Of a stretch of 64,000 nt of DNA, positions 60,863-64,000 are shown piece after piece. This DNA is from Erythrobacter ramosus (GTDB lineage Bacteria; Pseudomonadota; Alphaproteobacteria; Sphingomonadales; Sphingomonadaceae). A program made the position numbers and the translations under genes. The notes under the pieces are model-generated. The model did not search any database. It saw only the letters and a list, made by a program, of their open reading frames with translations, and was not told the origin of the DNA. The stretch covers positions 511,183 through 575,182 of the forward strand of contig NZ_WTYB01000001.1 in assembly GCF_009828055.1 (NCBI RefSeq), given 5' to 3'. How positions within the stretch are numbered: the stretch's first letter is position 1; every line of letters begins with the position of its first letter.

Positions 60863-60955
60863 CCGTTCGCCCTGAGCTTGTCGAAGGGACGTCCTTCACT
60901 TTGGCCTCGCACGCAAAAAAGAAGAGCGGTGCTTCGACAAGCTCAGCACGAACGG
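60863..60955. repeat. REP-like inverted repeat at the prmC start
   Basis: CCGTTCGCCCTGAGCTTGTC and onward (60863-60888) and its inverse at 60930-60955 share the core CTTCGACAAGCTCAG with the pair at 55855-55955. The element fills the space between prfA and prmC and ends 2 bases before the first prmC GTG. Confidence 0.8.
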
Positions 60956-60975
60956 AGTCTATGCGAGGTTTGGGT

Positions 60976-62043
60976 CTATTCCGCCAGCGCCGCCAGGCGC
61001 TTGCCCTCATCCTCGGCGATTAGCGCGTCGATCATTTCGCCAAGCCCAGCCCCGGCGAGCACTTCCTCCAGCTTGTGCAGCGTCAGCCCGATGCGGTGAT
61101 CGGTGACGCGGCCTTGGGGGAAGTTATAGGTGCGGATGCGCTCCGAGCGGTCGCCAGAACCGACCATCGCCTTGCGCGCTTCGGCCTCGGCGCCCTGGGT
61201 GGCTTCGCGCTGGGCATCGTAGAGCCGCGTGCGCAGCACCTGCATCGCCTTTTCCTTGTTCTTGTGCTGGCTCCGGCCGTCCTGACAGGTGACGACCGTG
61301 CCAGTCGGCAGGTGAGTGATGCGCACCGCCGAATCGGTGGTGTTGACGTGCTGACCGCCTGCACCTGACGCGCGGTAGACATCAATCTTGAGGTCTTTCT
61401 CCTCGATCGAGACATCCACCTCGTCCGGCTCGGGCAGCACCGCCACGGTCGCGGCCGAGGTGTGGATGCGCCCGCCGCTTTCGGTCACGGGGACGCGCTG
61501 GACGCGGTGGACGCCGCTTTCGAACTTCAGTTTGGCGAACACGCCGGTGCCGGTGACGTTGGCGATCACTTCCTTGAAGCCGCCGATATCCGAGGCATTG
61601 ATGCTGACCGCTTCGACCTTCCACCCCTGTTCGGCGGCGTAGCGTTCGTACATCCGGTAGAGATCAGCCGCGAACAGCGCGGCTTCATCGCCCCCCGTCC
61701 CGGCGCGGATTTCGAGCATCGCGGGCTTGGCGTCGGCGCTGTCACGCGGCAGCAGCGCAATGGCGAGGCGGCGTTCCAGATCGGGCAGCGTGGCCTTGAT
61801 CTGAGCGAGTTCCTCTTCGGCCATGGCCTTCATCTCAGGGTCGGCGAGCATTTCGGCCAGCCCCGCCATCTCCTCGCGCGCCGATTTCACCTCGGCGGCG
61901 ATCTTGGCGACGGGTTCGAGTTCCGCATAGTCGCGTGAGGCGCGCACGAAGGCCTCACCTTCCAGCGTGCCCGAGGCCATGCGCGCTTCCAGCTCCGCAA
62001 AGCGGTGCGCGATCTGGTCAAGGCGTTCGGGGGGGATTTGCAT
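60976..62043 (-). CDS. prfA: Peptide chain release factor 1
   Basis: 355 aa. The codon-reading tripeptide PVT lies in [23 protein letters not shown], in the RF1 position, and [15 protein letters not shown] carries the GGQ that triggers peptide release. It stops translation at UAA/UAG. The start was set at ATG 62043 ([11 protein letters not shown]), as in the family, though an open frame reaches GTG 62073. Its partner prmC is next on the same strand, but a repeat separates them. Confidence 0.96.
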   Translation of the reverse strand: MQIPPERLDQIAHRFAELEARMASGTLEGEAFVRASRDYAELEPVAKIAAEVKSAREEMAGLAEMLADPEMKAMAEEELAQIKATLPDLERRLAIALLPRDSADAKPAMLEIRAGTGGDEAALFAADLYRMYERYAAEQGWKVEAVSINASDIGGFKEVIANVTGTGVFAKLKFESGVHRVQRVPVTESGGRIHTSAATVAVLPEPDEVDVSIEEKDLKIDVYRASGAGGQHVNTTDSAVRITHLPTGTVVTCQDGRSQHKNKEKAMQVLRTRLYDAQREATQGAEAEARKAMVGSGDRSERIRTYNFPQGRVTDHRIGLTLHKLEEVLAGAGLGEMIDALIAEDEGKRLAALAE

Positions 62044-62076
62044 TGCTGTTTTCTTACTCACCGTCCCGGCCACCGA

Positions 62077-62141
62077 GCCGGGACCCCGCTTCTATTGGAG
62101 CGGCGGAAAAAGGAAAGCGGGGCCCCGGGTCAAGCCCGGGG
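62077..62141. repeat. Second palindromic repeat type, between prfA and hisS
   Basis: GCCGGGACCCCGCTT (62077-62091) is an inverted near-copy of AAGCGGGGCCCCGGG (62115-62129), followed by the palindrome CCCCGGGTCAAGCCCGGGG. This resembles the other common alphaproteobacterial dispersed palindrome (CCCGGGTCAAGCCCGGG) and differs from the REP-like pairs at 55855 and 60863. Confidence 0.6.
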
Positions 62142-62147
62142 CGGGGG

Positions 62148-63422
62148 CTAATTCTGGTGGAGGACGCCAGACCCGTAGATCAAATCTGCAATCTTGTTGA
62201 CGAGGTCTTCCTCGCTGCTTCGCACAGGTGCCGAATTGACGCCCTCACCACCGAGGCTGAGAATTGCACGGGGGTTGGCCTTAGATGCTTTGTCAAACCG
62301 CTTTCGAGGGGAACCCGAGGCGATCATTTCTGCGCTGTAGCCGTTGCTTCGCAGTGTCCTAAGGACGGCGAAGGCCTTTGTGAGAACTGCGTCGTCCTCG
62401 ACAACGACGATCACATCAGCCTTGGCCTCCTCCCGCGCCCCCACCAACATCGCCAGCCGCTCGATCCCCGCAGCCCAGCCGACCGCAGGCGTGGCTGCGC
62501 CGCCGAGCGACTCCATCAGCCCGTCATAGCGCCCGCCCGCCAGAACCGTACTCTGGCTCCCCAAAGCCGCAGCCGATACGCCGCCCTCGTCGGGAATAAA
62601 TTCGAACGCAGTGTGGCGGTAGTAATCAAGCCCGCGCACAAGGCCTTCCGCGCGCACCCACTTCACGCCCGCCGCATCCAGCCCGCTGGTCACGGCAGCA
62701 AAAAACGCGCTCGCCTCTTCCGACAAAAAGGCGTCGATCTTCGGCGCATCGGGCAGGAACGCCTTGTCGCGGGGGTCCTTGGAATCGAGGATTCGCAGCG
62801 GGTTCTTCTCCAGCCGCTCCTGCGATTCCTCGGACAGCTGATCCTTCACCGCGCGGAAATAGTCGATCAACGCCGCCCGCCATGCCTCGCGACTTGCACC
62901 ATCACCCAAAGTGTTGAGGTGCAGCGTCACATCATGGATCCCCAGCTCCTTCAACAGCTGATCCGCCATCGCCAGCAGCTCGACATCGGCCTGCGGCTCG
63001 GCAGCGCCGATCACCTCGGCGTCGATCTGGTGGAACTGGCGGTAGCGGCCTTTCTGCGGGCGCTCGTAACGGAACAGCGGGCCGTGGGTCGCCACCTTCA
63101 GGGGCGCATATTGCTGCCAGCCGTTTGTCAGGAAAGCGCGCGCGATGCCGGCGGTGAATTCAGGGCGCAGGGTCAGCGATTCGCCGCCGCGGTCGTCGAA
63201 GGAATACATCTCTTTCGATACAACATCGGTCGTCTCGCCCAGCGAGCGGGCGAAGACCTCGGTCTTTTCGAACACCGGCATTTCCACCCGCCGGAACCGA
63301 TACAGCCGCCGCACGCGCTCGAACGTCTCGACCACGAAGGCGAAAGCCTCGGCATCGGCGCCGAAGATGTCCTGGGTACCTCTGATGGCGTTGGGGGTTT
63401 TGGCGGAGGTTTTTGTGCTCAT
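62148..63422 (-). CDS. hisS: Histidyl-tRNA synthetase
   Basis: 424 aa, class II enzyme. Motif 2 is [23 protein letters not shown], and the His-specific [13 protein letters not shown] and GGRYDGL lie in the middle; motif 3 is [13 protein letters not shown]. The C-terminal anticodon domain ([15 protein letters not shown] onward) is present. Divergent from ppa, with about 100 bases between the two starts. First gene before prfA. Confidence 0.96.
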   Translation of the reverse strand: MSTKTSAKTPNAIRGTQDIFGADAEAFAFVVETFERVRRLYRFRRVEMPVFEKTEVFARSLGETTDVVSKEMYSFDDRGGESLTLRPEFTAGIARAFLTNGWQQYAPLKVATHGPLFRYERPQKGRYRQFHQIDAEVIGAAEPQADVELLAMADQLLKELGIHDVTLHLNTLGDGASREAWRAALIDYFRAVKDQLSEESQERLEKNPLRILDSKDPRDKAFLPDAPKIDAFLSEEASAFFAAVTSGLDAAGVKWVRAEGLVRGLDYYRHTAFEFIPDEGGVSAAALGSQSTVLAGGRYDGLMESLGGAATPAVGWAAGIERLAMLVGAREEAKADVIVVVEDDAVLTKAFAVLRTLRSNGYSAEMIASGSPRKRFDKASKANPRAILSLGGEGVNSAPVRSSEEDLVNKIADLIYGSGVLHQN

Positions 63423-63526
63423 AGGGCTGCGCGATTAGGCTTACGCAGGCTCTTTCGCAATCCTGCGGCACGCATTAAAGGCCCGCGCGTTACCTCTCTC
63501 ATTCGCAAGCCAAAAAGAGACCTGCC

Positions 63527-64000
63527 ATGCGCATCGACAAGATCCCCACCGGCGTCAATCCGCCCGACGATCTCAACGTCATCATCGAAGTGCCCACCGG
63601 CGGCGAGCCGGTGAAGTATGAATTCGACAAGGAAAGCGGCGCGCTGTTCGTTGACCGCATCCTGCACACGCCGATGCGCTATCCGGCGAATTACGGCTTC
63701 GTGCCGCACACGCTCAGTCCTGATGGCGATCCGCTGGATGCGCTGGTGATCTCGCGCTCGCCCTTCATTCCCGGCTGCGTGGTGCGCGCGCGGCCCATCG
63801 GGGTGCTCAACCTCGAAGACGAGCAGGGCGGCGATGAAAAGCTGATCTGCGTGCCGGTTAAGGAGACCTTCCCCTATTACGCCGACGTGGTCGAAACGAG
63901 CGATCTGCCCTCGATCATCTTCCAGCAGATCGAGCACTTCTTCACCCACTACAAGGATCTGGAAGCCGAAAAGTGGGTGCGCGTGGGCAAGTGGGGCGAC
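63527..64000 (+). CDS. ppa: Inorganic pyrophosphatase, N-terminal part
   Basis: 158 residues are in the window; the gene continues past the edge (family length about 175-180). Family I soluble enzyme: KYEFDKESGALFVDRIL, DGDPLDALVISR with the metal-binding aspartates, and HFFTHYKDLE are intact. It hydrolyses pyrophosphate from biosynthetic reactions. ATG 63527 follows AAAGAGA. It is transcribed divergently from hisS. Confidence 0.96.
   Translation, partial: MRIDKIPTGVNPPDDLNVIIEVPTGGEPVKYEFDKESGALFVDRILHTPMRYPANYGFVPHTLSPDGDPLDALVISRSPFIPGCVVRARPIGVLNLEDEQGGDEKLICVPVKETFPYYADVVETSDLPSIIFQQIEHFFTHYKDLEAEKWVRVGKWGD

Overview
The window is GC-rich and gene-dense. Its gene content points to an alphaproteobacterium of the order Sphingomonadales, most likely Erythrobacteraceae (Erythrobacter/Porphyrobacter-like). 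The evidence is a complete structural cluster of the Rhodobacter-type gene transfer agent (GTA), a serine palmitoyltransferase-like C-terminus (sphingolipid synthesis), DUF4167 and DUF6127 proteins, a CDC48-type ATPase, and inverted repeats of the TTCGACAAGCTCAG kind often seen in sphingomonads. I made no database comparison, so the genus is an inference.

Layout. 1-235: end of a PLP-dependent acyl-CoA synthase-like gene. 236-382: candidate promoter, palindrome and leader hairpin of the GTA. 383-14273: GTA cluster in RcGTA order (small and large terminase, portal, DUF6127, protease, capsid, head-tail proteins, tail tube, chaperones, tape measure, distal tail, hub, NlpC/P60 peptidase, megatron, DUF2793), mostly with 4-base start/stop overlaps. 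14442-15578: OmpA-type outer-membrane protein. 15899-22791, minus strand: MFS transporter, queC, a periplasmic protein, hslO, argF-argD and a tandem cold-shock protein. 23062-26501, plus strand: DUF442-type phosphatase, small membrane-anchored protein, fatty-acid hydroxylase, GMC oxidoreductase. 27072-28868, minus: amtB-glnK behind a near-perfect sigma-54 promoter. 29055-38124, minus: flavin-binding protein, hydrolase, pheS-pheT-SDR-prfC, an AraC regulator, rplT and rpmI. 38327-45365: DUF305/LVIVD secreted protein, beta-lactamase-like protein, small lipoprotein, polA. 45619-47925: CDC48 ATPase. 48122-48185: a probable small RNA. 48494-52844: CoA transferase subunits (split by a HAD-like lipoprotein), esterase, CaiB-type transferase. 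53084-54625: GbsR-type regulator and two small membrane proteins. 54622-63422, minus: DUF418, metK, lnt, DUF4167, prmC-prfA, hisS. 63527 to the end: ppa.

How it fits together. Most of the window is housekeeping: translation (pheST, hisS, prfA, prmC, prfC, rpmI, rplT), arginine and SAM synthesis, nitrogen sensing, DNA repair. The unusual part is the GTA. There are no integrase, replication or lysis genes, as expected of a domesticated phage-derived particle. Compared with the Rhodobacter model, the TIM-barrel-like module appears to have moved from the megatron (g15, only 727 aa here) to the distal tail protein (g12, 773 aa here). The head-tail stopper g7 position holds only a 56-aa basic ORF. 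The capsid gene is bracketed by two strong RNA hairpins. Outside the GTA, the best candidates for something undescribed are the small RNA at 48122-48185 with a CU-rich single-stranded segment, and the GbsR-type regulator with matching 18-bp operators in front of itself and of a small membrane protein.
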